From Globodera rostochiensis (Eukaryota > Nematoda > Chromadorea > Rhabditida > Heteroderidae): a stretch of 64,000 nt of DNA. Numbering within the stretch: the first letter of the stretch is position 1; each line of letters begins with the position of its first letter. The position numbers and the translations under genes are program-made. Location of the stretch: positions 2,294,001 through 2,358,000 of the forward strand of contig JAEVLN010000010.1 of NCBI GenBank assembly GCA_018350325.1, written 5' to 3'. Shown in pieces: positions 33,479-44,410 of this stretch. Under the pieces are notes generated by a model. That model worked only from the letters and a program-made list of their open reading frames with translations, did no database searches and was not told where the DNA came from.

Positions 33479-33954
33479 TAAATAATTTATCTAAATATCT
33501 TATTATGTATTAGGAATCGGATTTTTAGCAGAAAAAAGTTATTCAATTCTAACAATAAATAAATCAATTTTATCAAAAAGTCATTCCTTTTTCAGGATGG
33601 CATTTTTGCCCAAGGAAAAAATCACCTTTTAAAGCGATTTCAGGAGACTTCTTACCTATCATTTCAACGAAAGAAAGAGAGAATTATAATTAATTTCGTA
33701 TGGCAAAATTTAAAACTACGATTTTTTAGATAGCAGTTAATCAAATAAATAGGTATGATCATATTCAGATCCCGGGATAAGGTAATGACCGAGAATGGCT
33801 GAATAAACAAAATTAATTTCGTGGTTAAAAAGAATTAAATGTTTTTTATAAATCTAATTTTACGGCCGAGTGACGACGAAATTGCCAGAAAAATTCGCGA
33901 CACAATAAAATAGTCAAATGGTGCGATGAGATAATCAAACATGGTACCTATTTA
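33479..33954. other. Upstream spacer of the cysteine-rich gene
   Basis: AT-rich, with no coding signal seen before the 21-bp repeat copy B begins. Confidence 0.35.
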
Positions 33955-34415
33955 GGATTCGAACGCTGATTCCAAAGTAAAATTCAGAAATTCCATGAAT
34001 AAATAAAAAAATCTTTGCTTTTGCTTCTGATCAGATCTTTGTCAAATTTTATCGATCTCAACAGCCGTCGCAACCGCCGCAACCTCGCAACATGCACCAC
34101 AATCACCGCAACCTTTGCATCATCGCAATACTAACGGAAACCTTCGCAACATGCACCGCAACACTCACCGCAACCTTTGCAACCTGCACCGCAACAATCA
34201 CCGCAACCTCGCAACATGCACCACAATCACCGCAACCTTTGCAACATCGTCACGGAAACCTTCGCAACATACACCGCAACACTAATCACAACTTTTGAAA
34301 CAGTCATCCGGGAAGCTGATCCAAGAAAAAAAGTCACAATTTTTGGTTTCCACTGCCACTTCCGGAAGGCATTGCACCTTAATTAAATTCCTCTGAATTG
34401 GAGGAATCGTTTCAG
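33955..34415. repeat. 21-bp repeat locus, copy B
   Basis: Shorter relative of 28130-28945, with about ten degraded units such as CCTTCGCAACATGCACCGCA. The left flank (AAAATCTTTGCTTTTG) and right flank (GGCATTGCACCTTAATTAAA) are also shared. The open frames seen in copy A are interrupted here, which weakens the case that any frame is coding. Confidence 0.8.
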
Positions 34416-34884
34416 ACACTTCATAATTTACGGAAACATTGACAATGACGCATAATTTGATCACTTCAGTTTCACCATAACTTTTCTCGAAACCAATCAA
34501 AATACTAATTTACACAATTCGAATGCTCAGTAAAATAGTATAACCAAGACGTACTCCACCTAATTTAATTAAAATCCCATCAAACATCTGGCGAAATGGA
34601 GAGTCTCAAAAATTAAATGTAACCATTAATAATCCATCAATTAATTATAATAGATAAGATGGAGCAATATGTAAATTCAACCAAAGCTGGTAATTCACTA
34701 ATAAATCCAATTTCTCGATAGGGTGAATAATAATAAACCAGGTGCAAATTATCTCATCTAGGTAATAAACTCCAGGTGTTTCGAGAGTCTCGAATTCAAT
34801 TTTAATTTATTGGTGTTTTTTGATAAAGGAAGTTGCTTTAAGTTTTTATTTAATCAAAAGTAATTTCAAATTTGATCACAAAAA
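34416..34884. other. Upstream region of serpentine receptor
   Basis: AT-rich, with no gene seen. Probable promoter of the receptor starting at 34885. Confidence 0.35.
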
Positions 34885-36531
34885 ATGTCAAATGCTAATA
34901 CAATCAATCAATTTATTGTTTGGATCATATTCGTGTTTGGTTTTTTGTTGAATGTTATTCTGATCAAATTGATTCTTCGACACACTCCAAAGATAATGCA
35001 AATCTACAGTAAAGTAATGAATGATTTAATGAAGTTCAAAAATTTAATAATTAAATTAATTATACTATAATACAAATATGATCGTTTAAATGATCATTCT
35101 GTTTTACCTTTAAATTATAATAATAAATTAACAACAAACAAAAAAAGTTTTTTTGTCTATCTTTAATGAAGATACAAACACAAACATGTAGATTTTACTG
35201 CAAACATGTGTTACTGATTTGTTGCTTCTTACAATAGCATTGCTTATTCAACCGGTTTGTTTTGGCATAAATTCCCATTGAAAAAATTTTTAAATCAATT
35301 TTAAAAAATTTAACTCAATTTAATTTTCTTATAAAATAAAAGTTAAAATCTGCGCAATTTGCTTAAGTTATGCCCTCTTTTTTTACAGTATAACTTTACA
35401 ACAAAAAACGGTGAACAAGAATTTATTTTGATCGGTTTGATCACCATTAATGGGGCAGAAAATCGAATTTGGGCTCTGCTGGCAGTTGTTTGTCGAAATT
35501 TGCTTGTCGGTTTCTCCTTGGTCGGCTATTTGTCACAATTCATTTATCGCTATCTTGCGTTGAACAGGTTGGTGTTATACAATTAAAATTACAATATAGT
35601 TAAAACTAGGGTGGCACGGGACCGGGACCAGTACTGATATGGGCAATTTTTTCCATTTTGGTACTGAAATCTTAGTCCCGGTTTTCAAAATTCCTTTAAA
35701 ATCCCCTTATAATGATGGTCCCGGTTTTTTACCAAGCATTTTCTTTCTTTTTTTGTCCAGTAGTCCCGGTATTTTTGACCGGGGCATTAACTCAAATTTT
35801 TCTTGTACAGATCGTTCAAAGAAATTTTTTTCAAAAATGCACCCCTATAAAATCGAACTTTTTTTGTACCCTTAAAATGCGAAATATCTTGACTGATAAT
35901 TTTACTTTGAAAAAGGTGTTTTAAACCTTTATTGTTATTTTTACACACCTTTTTTCACTTCTATTTTGCTTATGAACCCGATTTTTGAGCCAATTTTTTG
36001 CATTTGCAGAATTTTAATTTGACAATTGGTCTTTATTACATAATTATTGTGTCTATCATTACATACGCCCTAATGTTTACGTTGGCTTTTCTGATGCACA
36101 AGTATTTGAAGCAGCTATCAAAAACGATGTGAATTTTGTATAAAAATTATTTAACAATTATTTTAAATTTATTTTTTAAGAACCTCCAAAGATCTAACCG
36201 CCAAGATGGTCGAAATGAACAAACAACTCTCAAGAAACCTTTTCATTCAGGTAACCAATTTTGGATGGCCAAAATAATTTATAATTGTAAAAAATATTAA
36301 ACAAAATTAATTAATTAATTAATTAATTAGGCTTCAATGCCCTTATTGGTCTATTTGTCAATACTAATGTATTTGATAACATTTTTGTTCAAACTCAACG
36401 AATGGAATTGGTTACAATATGCCAATGTTATTTCAACAACAACAGGTCTGTTGCCAGCCGCAATCAATCCAATCGTCTCATTATGCATAATCAGCTACTA
36501 TCGGCCGCATGAGACGACAGCCTTGACTTAG
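34885..36531 (+). CDS. Serpentine chemoreceptor (7TM GPCR, Srd-like)
   Basis: Six exons, 34885-35013, 35192-35254, 35389-35571, 36010-36128, 36181-36250 and 36331-36531, give 254 residues. TM1 is FIVWIIFVFGFLLNVILIKL followed by ILRHTPKIMQIYSK, TM2 DLLLLTIALLIQ, TM3 in NLLVGFSLVGYLSQFIYRYL, TM4/5 IIIVSIITYALMFTLAFLM, then EMNKQLSRNLFIQASMP and a last helix ending NPIVSLCIISYYR. The L.HTPK..YS motif after TM1 and the NPI...YYR end are typical of the nematode Srd group; at 254 residues it is short for that group (about 300 or more). The 440-bp intron at 35572-36009 contains repeat material (TAGGGTGGCACGGGACC at 35606). Ligand unknown. Confidence 0.78.
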
Positions 36532-37011
36532 ACTTATTTATTTTGCTATTATAATGTTTCTGTTAGCAAATTCATCGACCAGAGTTCCACTGGACAAAAC
36601 AGTGAGATGCAAGTTTTTGTTGGTTTATTTAAAATTTTTTTGATCATTTTTGTAATTTAAAAAAATATACAATTTATTTATAATTAATGCTGCTTACTTA
36701 TTAATGAATAAGATAATTTCAATACAAAATGACCCTAACAATGAACACATTTCGTAAAAGGGCTCTAGGCTGCTTCGTGGCCTTTTGGTTTATATGAAAT
36801 AATATGATATTTTGTGGGGAATTTGTCAAAAAATGTACTTTTTGTCACGCCACGTTTGGCTTATTTCAACTCTTGAAAGTGTCGAAAACCGTCGACATTC
36901 ATTTATTTAAAAAAAAGAGAAAATTTTTATACAATCAATTTTTAAATTACTTATATAAAGCACGAAAAAATTTAATTTATAAACATTATTGAAGATATAA
37001 ATTCCAAAAAA
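36532..37011. other. Spacer between the two receptor loci
   Basis: AT-rich, with no coding signal seen. Confidence 0.35.
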
Positions 37012-38130
37012 ATGGTCAAATCCATTATCCGGTCAGTAATTCATTCATTTGATTGGGTGGCGTTTGTGTTTGGCATTTTGTTGAATGGAATACTGATCCG
37101 ATTGATTCTTCGGCACACTCCAAAAATAATGTAAATCTACAGCAAAGCAAAGTTCTTTTTAAATTTTGTGCATTTTAATTACAGAATTAATTTTAATATT
37201 AAAGGCTTAATTCTTTATCATTGGTAAATGATAAAATTAACATAATGGCAAAATTTTAAACATGTAATTAAAATTACGTCAAAAGATTTTAATAATGAAG
37301 CATTTATTTTATTTTGTTTAGATTTTGCAGACTTGTCTGATTGATGTCCTGATTCTTGTAATGACATTGCTTTTTCACTCAGTTTGTATTTTAAATACGT
37401 ATAATTAAACAATTGTAATAAATCTCAATTTATTTATTTTTTAGTATTCTTTTGTAACAAGTACCGGTGCGCAAGAAGTGATTTTAGACGGTTTGTTCAC
37501 TATACACGGCACCGAATATCGAATTTGGGCCCTATTTGCCTATGTGTGCACAATGTTTTTGGTATGCGTCTCAATGCTCGGTTATGTGTCACAATTTATT
37601 TATCGATATTTGGCATTGAATTGGTCGGTCAATTTTGAATTAAACAAAATTCAATTTATTTATTTATTTTTATTAATTTGCAGAACTTCTTCACAACTAG
37701 CAGCGCAGATTATTGAGATGAATAAGCAAATTTCCAGAAACCTTTTAATCCAGGAAAGAAATATTAAATTTTTCTAATTTTTTAAAATTTATATTTAAAA
37801 AAAAAAAAAATTTTAGGCATCAGTGCTACTGTAATTTTTTCTTTTTTAAATACTTTTAAACTATTTTAGGCATTATTGCCGCTGATGATCTTCTTGCCAA
37901 TATTAATTTTTATTGTCTTATTTGTTTTATTTGATGTCAGCGGATGGCGTTTGCTCCAATATCACACTGTTTTAATGTCAGTTCCATTGGTTTTGCCGAC
38001 AACATTAAATCCAATTTTCACAATTTTCATCATTGGCTTCTATCGTCGCGCATTTTGGGCGGATTTGAAAAGATTTTTTCATGTTTTTAGCTTTTCCATT
38101 TTGTTTTTCGCAATTTTGTCAGTGATTTAA
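37012..38130 (+). pseudogene. Serpentine chemoreceptor pseudogene (paralogue of 34885-36531)
   Basis: Same exon order as the intact receptor: 37012-37146, 37322-37381, 37445 to about 37615, about 37681-37752 and 37871-38130. Lesions seen: the codon after KIM in exon 1 is TAA where the paralogue has CAA; the exon 1 donor is GC; the TM4/5 exon is absent; and the donor after SRNLLIQ is GAAAGA instead of GTAACC. A short copy of the last exon's start (GGCATCAGTGCTACTG) stands at about 37817, before the real one at 37871. The last exon (ALLPLMIFLPILIFIV...LNPIFTIFIIGFYRR) is intact. Several independent defects make a functional receptor unlikely. Confidence 0.8.
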
Positions 38131-38260
38131 ATATTTTTGTTAATTTAGTACATTATTAATAACTGCTTTTATATTCAAAAACAAAAAAAGTTATTGCCCC
38201 AATCGCTTGCTTATTTTGAATTAAACGTCAAAATTTACAATTAAATAATGGCACAACTAA

Positions 38261-40042
38261 TTAATCAAAACATTTACGACACTTTTTATTAGCATTTCGC
38301 CAACAACAACCGCGGCCACTACCATTGGCATCATTTAAATCTAAATTAGTTATTCAAAATTTTTTTGTAAATATTATGTAAAATATTTTAAGAATTGGTT
38401 AGCAAATTATTTGCCAAAAATAGCTTAAAATGCCAACAATACAAATGAGTATTTAAAAAAAAATAAAATTTTATTAATTAGCGCAATTAATTACCTTTTC
38501 CATTTCTGGCATTTTCGTTAGCATTGTCGTCCACCGGATGAATCATCATTTGATAAGTCCAAAGTTTTGTCATATCGTCAAGCAGCTCCTCAGTGTTGTG
38601 TTGTCGTCCGGCTGGATAATAAACCCACATTTAACCGCTTTATGGAAAGTTTAGCTTTGCAATTTTAAAATTATATAAAAAATTTTAAAAAAGAGAATTC
38701 AGAGCATTTTTTTTTAATTTAAAAAAGGCAATTTGTTAACACTAACCACTTTTAAAAATCTTTTACGCAGAATTTGTTATGAACTTTTTATCGTTCATTT
38801 TTATTTAATTATATTATTTGCATTTAATTTTACCATTTTTATTCATTTCCATTCCTCTGGGCGGCGGCGGGTACGTGACCAACCCAACATCGAGGTCATT
38901 TTTTAATAAATGCATTTTTATTTTAATAAATTTGCTTTGGCGAGCAGAACGTTTTGGCCCATTTTCAAAACGTACACCCAGGCTAGCACCTTAACAATAT
39001 AATTTAGCTATTTTTAGTGGCGATTTTTTTTAATTAGCAAATTTTTTTTTTTGTTTTTTTTTTTATTTTTTGCCTCTGTGCATTTGGTTTTGTTGATGAA
39101 ACGCATTTCGGGCAATCGTTTTTTTGCAAAAAAATTCAATTTTTGAATTTTAGTCCTGAAAATTATTTTGTACGCCTCCACAATTTTACGCATTGCATCA
39201 CTGATTGGCATTGTGTCACCATTAGGGTACAAAAATTGCGGTTTAATTGCAATATGTTTAAATTCTTCACTTTCATAAAATTCTATAAAAAAATTTGTTA
39301 TATTTCATTTTTCTTAAAAAAGAATTAATTTAAAATTCTTTTTTTTTGAACTACACATTTAATTCAAATATATTTGTTTATGGGAGAGTATGTATTAAAA
39401 ATTATTAAAATAATCTTAGTTAATTAAACCAAATGTTTTTTTTTGTTTCTTTTAAATTATAAATTTCTGTTTTATGTTAAATTATTTAAATTAAGGTGTA
39501 TTATTCAAGAGTAAAAAATGATATGATGTAATTAGAATGAAATTATTTATTATAAAAAAATTTAAATGTTATAACCTGCATAAAATTGTTGGTCCTCGTC
39601 ACAAGTTTTAAGAAAATCGCAGTAATCAAAAAATCGGCGAATGCTTTCATAGCGATTTTTCCATTCTGAAAATGCGACGGTTTCAAATTTGTGACCTTTC
39701 AAATTTTTATGATCATATTCCTCAAACTTTAACCAATCCTTCGTGTTTCGATATTTGTATGCATTATCAAGGTTATGACACATTTGCCAATGCAAAATTG
39801 ATGCTTTCTTTAAATTAAATATATCAATGCATTTTTAAATTTTGTTTAATTGTGTTCAGCTATCCGTAATTTGAAATCTCAAAGATAAATATTAAAATTA
39901 AAAATCAGAACAATTATTTATTAATTTATTTTAATAAAAAAAATTTGGGATGTAAAAATAAACCAACATTTTTTTGCCCAAGCGATGTGATTGCTTGAAA
40001 TGAAAGAATTATTAAAACATAAAAAAAGCAGCAAATTTTCAT
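38261..40042 (-). CDS. Secreted orphan protein, paralogue of 29023-30351 (possibly degenerate)
   Basis: Exons 40042-39964 (signal peptide MKICCFFYVLIILSFQAIT), 39803-39576 (LHWQMCHNLDNAYKYRN, WKNRYESIRRFFDYCDFL), 39282 to about 39069 (EFKHIAIKPQFLYPNGDTMP), about 38985-38840 (VLAWVYVLKMGQN ... LKNDLDVGLVTYPPPPRG), about 38607-38500 (TEELLDDMTKLWTYQMM) and about 38341-38261 (GSGRGCCWRNANKKCRKC). The order of blocks equals that of the paralogue. The exon starting VLAW reaches a stop (NLLK) before the frame that carries LKNDLDV, so this copy has a frameshift or a missed intron. The exon 3 donor appears to be GC (ACAGAG|GCAAAA). The C-terminal exons differ from the GPI-like tail of the paralogue. 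Confidence 0.5.
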
Positions 40043-40239
40043 CTTTTGATGAAAGAAAAACTTTTTTTAATATTTTAGTTAACGATTATAAATTATAAAA
40101 TTAATAAAACATTTTCTTAAAAAAATACGGATACCCCATCTTTTCAAAGATTTTTTTTGGATGACGTCATATTTGTGGCATAATCGATTTAATTTATTTC
40201 CTTTTACGTGGTAAACATTTAACAAACAGAGATGATTAG

Positions 40240-40639
40240 GGCTACGATTTAATATTTAAGTGCACAAAAACATGTTTTCGTTTTAACGATTTATTTGGAC
40301 CTCAAAATACCTATGTTGAAAGGTTTTTTGCATTTAAAAATTGGGGCAAACCTAGCATCTGAAGATTTTTTTTACTCTTCGTTTATTTTTCCAAAAATTC
40401 GTTAAGAAAAATGCAAAAAAAAACAAAAAAATTTTTCTTGTTTTTTCCTTATCCAAATGCACCCAATAAAGACCATTTTAGTGCACAATAGAAGTATTTT
40501 TGCGATTTCGAGAAAAACGCAGTTTTCTAGAATTTAAAAATGTGAGAATTTATTTTTTTCTAATTGTTGAATGAAAAAAAAATGAGAATTAGGTGCCTGC
40601 CTATTTTGAAATTTTCTGCTCCTAAAAATCGCAGCCCTA
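40240..40639. mobile_element. hAT-like element, about 400 bp
   Basis: Left end TAGGGCTACGATTTAATATT, right end (inverted) TAGGGCTGCGATTTTTAGG. GAGATGAT stands directly left; on the right GAGAGATGAT follows, the same word with an extra AG. Weaker than the other elements for that reason. Confidence 0.55.
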
Positions 40640-40673
40640 GAGAGATGATTGCATCTTTATTCATTGTTTATTT

Positions 40674-41787
40674 CAGGGTTGCGATCGGGTAAAGTCGATT
40701 CCCAAGTACAAGCATGTTGATTTCCAAGTACATAATGGGCCAATTTTATGAATTCCAAGTACACTCAAAATTTATATTTTATCAAAACAAAAACGCTTTA
40801 TTCTCGTTGGCTTATATTTCTCGCCTGAATGTATCTTTTCCAACAATTTCTTGTTTCCGCTCAACAATCGGTGCATTTCTTATATCTATTTTTTGCGCGT
40901 GATTTTCCAAATATTTTTGTGAAAAGGTGGGGGGGGGGGAGGGTCGGCGGTGCCGATAGGCACCGCCGAGAAAATTTGAATTTTTGACTTAATTTGTTAA
41001 GGGAATTGCAACCAATTTTATGAGAAGTCCATGGGAGAATGTGCCAAAAGTGGGTAAAGCCAAAAGCGGGGAAAAGTGCCAAAAGGGAAAAGAGAAAAAA
41101 TAGGGAAATGCCAAGCGGCAAAAGTACCAAAGGCAAAATGCCAAAATGGAAAAGTGCCAAAAGGCAAAATGCCAAAAAGGAAAAGTGCCAAAAGGGGAAA
41201 AATAGAGTAAATGCCAAGAGGAAACAGTGCCAAGAGGCAACAGTGCCAGAAGGGAAAAAGAGAGAAAATGCAAAGAGGAATAGTGCCAAGAGGGAAAAGT
41301 GCGGTGAAATGCCACGGGGGAAAAACTAAAAGCCGGGAAAATACCAAAGGGGGAAAGTGCTAAAAGGGGAAAAGTGAGATGGGGGAATGTGCCAAAAGTG
41401 GGTAAAGCCAAAAGTTGGAAAAGATCAAAAGGTTAAAACGCCAAGAGGAAAAAGTGCCAAAGTAAAAAGCTTTGAAGTATTTCAATCAAAACTGTTCATG
41501 ACATACTATCCTTACTTCTAGCGGTTGGTGCGCCGTTAGGCGCACCTAAACCGCTAGTGGTTTGAAAGAGCACATTTTTAATAAAAGAGCCATTTTCTAT
41601 TGAAAATTTTGAATCGACAGAATGCCAAAACATGATTATTTCCATTAAAACCCCTAAATTTTCAACATTCACGCCAAATTCTCATTTTTCAAGTACATTC
41701 TTGAAAATAAGCACATTTTTAATTTTTAAGTACGAGGGTCCATTTTCAAGCACTGTACTTGCCATTCAAGTACGAATCGAAACCCTG
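40674..41787. mobile_element. Composite hAT-like element, 1.1 kb
   Basis: Perfect 8-bp duplications GTTTATTT (40666-40673 and 41788-41795). Ends CAGGGTTGCGATCGGGTAAA and, inverted, CAGGGTTTCGATTCGTACTT. Inside lie AAGTAC words near both ends, a copy of the GC-palindrome repeat (40918-40985), a 16-bp-type AAAAGTGCCAAAAGGG repeat field (41040-41460) and a small palindrome around GGTGCGCCGTTAGGCGCACC (41527). No transposase frame seen. Confidence 0.85.
41040..41460. repeat. Degenerate AAAAGTGCCAAAAGGG repeat field
   Basis: Irregular tandem words of 14-18 bp (AAAAGTGCC, AAAATGCC, AGAGGGAAAA). Long minus-strand frames of the kind LALFPFGTFPFW are by-products of the repeat. Confidence 0.85.
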
Positions 41788-42066
41788 GTTTATTTGGCAG
41801 TTGGAAAAGCGCTGTCGACAAATATTAAATTTCCGTTTATTTATTTATTATGAATTGTAAGGATTTTCTATGAAAAAATTTAAAGTTTTTGAATAAAAAA
41901 TAAATAAATATGACCCAAAAAAACACAGAGGAGTTAAAACTCATTTTAGAATTTATACATATTTAAATATACATAAATATTGAAAGTAAGAATGATGATG
42001 GGATAAATTGTTTTGACTATTGAAATTGCAGACTTTTTTTGGCTCAGCTAGTTTTACATTTATTTT

Positions 42067-42517
42067 GTGCCACGGCATCCGTCCGTTAAATCATTCAGTC
42101 GTTGCGCAAGTCCGCTGCATAAATTGCGCCTCGGCCATCGCTGCAGGCGTTTGGCGGTGCTCATACTTTGCATTCTATTAAAATAATATTAAATAATTGC
42201 ATTTTAATTTTAGTTGAAAAATCGTTATATAAAAATTTAATTGTTATATTAAAAAGGACAGTGAATATATTTAGAAAATTGACCAAATTTAATGGTTGGT
42301 TATTAAATATTAGTGATGCACGAGAGTCTCGGTCTCGTGTCTCGACTCGAGAAAAGTCTCGGGTTTTTTGGATCTCGGTCTCGAGTCTCGGGGTCAAGTC
42401 TCGGTAAATTTTGGGTCTCGTGCATCACTATTAAATATGCACTTACCGTTCCAGTCCGCCTCTGCCGTTGGCCAAAAGAATGTCGATCAGTTCAGCTGGT
42501 GGGTGTGCCATGCTCAT
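42067..42517 (-). CDS. Small two-exon protein (peptide-precursor-like)
   Basis: Exon 1 is 42517 down to about 42448 (MMSMAHPPAELIDILLANGR ... GLER), donor ACG|GTAAGTGC. Exon 2 is about 42176-42067 (MQSMSTAKRLQRWPRR, then NLCSGLAQRLNDLTDGCRG, then TK and stop). The junction is in phase. About 62 residues with KR and RR sites and a two-cysteine C-terminal segment, which recalls a peptide precursor, but no signal peptide is present in the visible frame, so the 5' end may be missing. The intron contains a complete hAT-like element (42311-42430). No family recognised. Confidence 0.45.
42311..42430. mobile_element. hAT-like MITE, 120 bp, CTCGAG/TCTCGG words
   Basis: Perfect 8-bp duplications TTAAATAT (42303-42310 and 42431-42438). 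Perfect inverted ends TAGTGATGCACGAGA. Body is GTCTCGGTCTCGAG-type repeats. Inserted in the intron of the small gene at 42067-42517. Confidence 0.92.
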
Positions 42518-42698
42518 CATTTTCGATAAACAAATTGTTGTCTTTTTTAATGAATTTGAAGGGTGTTTGCCGTTGAATTAAATTGAAGGGTGTTTGTGTC
42601 CGATGTGAAACTCGCCCAACCCAACCGTCTTTATATAGGAGACGACTTGGTCGCCGCTCAGAGATCAAACGGAGACCAACTTTTCGGGGGGTTTTAGA

Positions 42699-43983
42699 TT
42701 GGGAGATCCCCCCCCCCACCCTCACCGTTCGGAAGTGGTGGTTTCTGCGCGACCTCATGAAGAAGAGGAAGAAAGGTCGGATGAAGAAGAGGAGGAAGAA
42801 GAACTGACACAAAAGAATTTGCGCACCCACACTGATGAGAGGATAAAATTCAAAGTAAATAAAAAAAGGAACGGGAAAATAAATGAAGCTCACTCCGGTA
42901 AGAAGCCATAGTATAATTTAAATTTCTTTCACAAAATTAAATTTTGTAAAAATTCGAACTTTTACTAGTAAAATTTGAAATCCTCTTTTTCCAAAAAAAA
43001 AAAACAATAAAGAAACCGGAATTTTCAGATAATATTCAAATAATACGCCGACATTTATATTTTAGTGCACCGAATGCGGCCATCGCTTTTCCCAATTTGG
43101 GAATCTGAAACGACACATGCTGACCCACACCGGTGTGAAACCATTCCAAGTGAGCGAATAAATGTTATTAATGTCGGCGTCTCAAACAAAAAAAGATATT
43201 TAAACTAGTGTTGAGCCCCGACCCCTCGGCGGCGGGAAAGTCGGGATCGGGGCTTAACCCTAATTTAAACAATAAAGAAAAACCGGAATTTAAAGAATTC
43301 GAAAATCTTATATTCAAATAATACGCCGACATTTATATTTTAGTGCACCGAATGCGCCCATCGCTTTTCCCAATCTGGGGATCTGAAACGACACATGCTC
43401 ATCCACACCGGTGTGAAACCCTTTAAAGTAAGGAAATAAAAAACATTTAAAATGTAAATTAATATTAAATTTAGTGCGCCATTTGCGGCCATCGATCAGC
43501 ACAAGCGGGAAATTTGAAACAGCACATGCTCATCCACACCGGTGTGAAACCCTTTAAAGTAAGGAAATAAAAAACATTTAAAATGTAAATTAATATTAAA
43601 TTTAGTGCGCCATTTGCGGCCATCGATCAGCACAAGCGGGAAATTTGAAACGGCACATGCTCACCCACACGGGTGGAGGGAGGAAATTCAAAGTAAGTAA
43701 TGAAAAAAACGGGAAAATAAATAAACGAAAATTTTAAATACATTTAAATATTTTAGTGCACCAAATGCGCCTATCGATCAGCACGCACTGGCGATCTGCA
43801 GAGGCACATGCGCACCCATACGGGTGAGAGGCCATTTAAAGTGAGTTTTACCCGTTCTTTTTGCCCCCTTATGAATTGCCGAATCTGAAAATCTTTCGTA
43901 AAACAAATGTTTAGTGCACGGATTGCCACAAGGCGTTCAAAAATTCTTCTAATCTGAAAGTCCATTTGCGCCGGATCCATTAA
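42699..43983 (+). CDS. C2H2 zinc-finger protein, six fingers, one finger per exon (5' end uncertain)
   Basis: DNA-binding regulator type. The last part of the first visible exon (to 42854) encodes an acidic stretch of Glu runs, then [17 protein letters not shown], a finger-like linker. Six exons follow, all phase 0: 43066-43149, 43344-43427, 43475-43558, 43606-43692, 43757-43840 and 43915-43983. Fingers read [105 protein letters not shown] and [21 protein letters not shown] then H and stop, joined by TG(V/E)(K/R)PF linkers. Fingers 3 and 4 and the introns before them are nearly identical, a recent exon duplication. No in-frame ATG is seen in the first exon, so upstream exons are missing or start elsewhere. 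Target unknown. Confidence 0.85.
43206..43262. mobile_element. Minimal hAT-like MITE, 57 bp, in zinc-finger intron
   Basis: Perfect 8-bp duplications ATTTAAAC (43198-43205 and 43263-43270). Ends TAGTGTTGAGCCCCGACC and, inverted, TAGGGTTAAGCCCCGATCC. It is one of the shortest such elements here. Confidence 0.9.
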
Positions 43984-44279
43984 AGAAACTCTCTTTCTGC
44001 TGTTGGAAAACCGAAATTATCTTTGCGTTAAAATACAAAATGTTTTAATTATTACTTTTGAATTCATTTTCTTTTCTTCAGATAAAAGGTTACAAAATCA
44101 CAATAAAGTTTATTTTATCCCTAGCGGCGACTGGCAATGCCGGGAACTGATCTTAAACAAAATAAAACCGGCTAAACCTTCACTCTTAATTTCACCCAAA
44201 ATTTTGAAATGCTGGGTTTAGAATTAAAATTTTGGAATTTTGGCTTAAATGGAGGTTAAATAAAAGCATATATAGAGAA

Positions 44280-44410
44280 TAGTGCTGCACGAGACCCAAA
44301 ATTTCTCGGTACTCGAGAGTTGAGCCCGATACTTTACCTCGAGACTCGGGCCCGAGCCCGAGACCCAAAAAACCCGAGACTTTTCTCGAGTTATTCGAGA
44401 CTTGAGACAT
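44280..44410. repeat. CTCGAG-type element, left part
   Basis: Starts TAGTGCTGCACGAGACCC and continues with CTCGAGACTCGGGCCC words. A matching inverted end (TAGTGCTGCATAAGAG) lies at 46241, beyond another element, but flanking bases do not match, so a single element 44280-46241 is not proven. Confidence 0.55.

Noticed and set aside
40989..41411. Three overlapping minus-strand hydrophobic frames
   Set aside because: Generated by the AAAAGTGCC repeat field inside a transposon-like shell.
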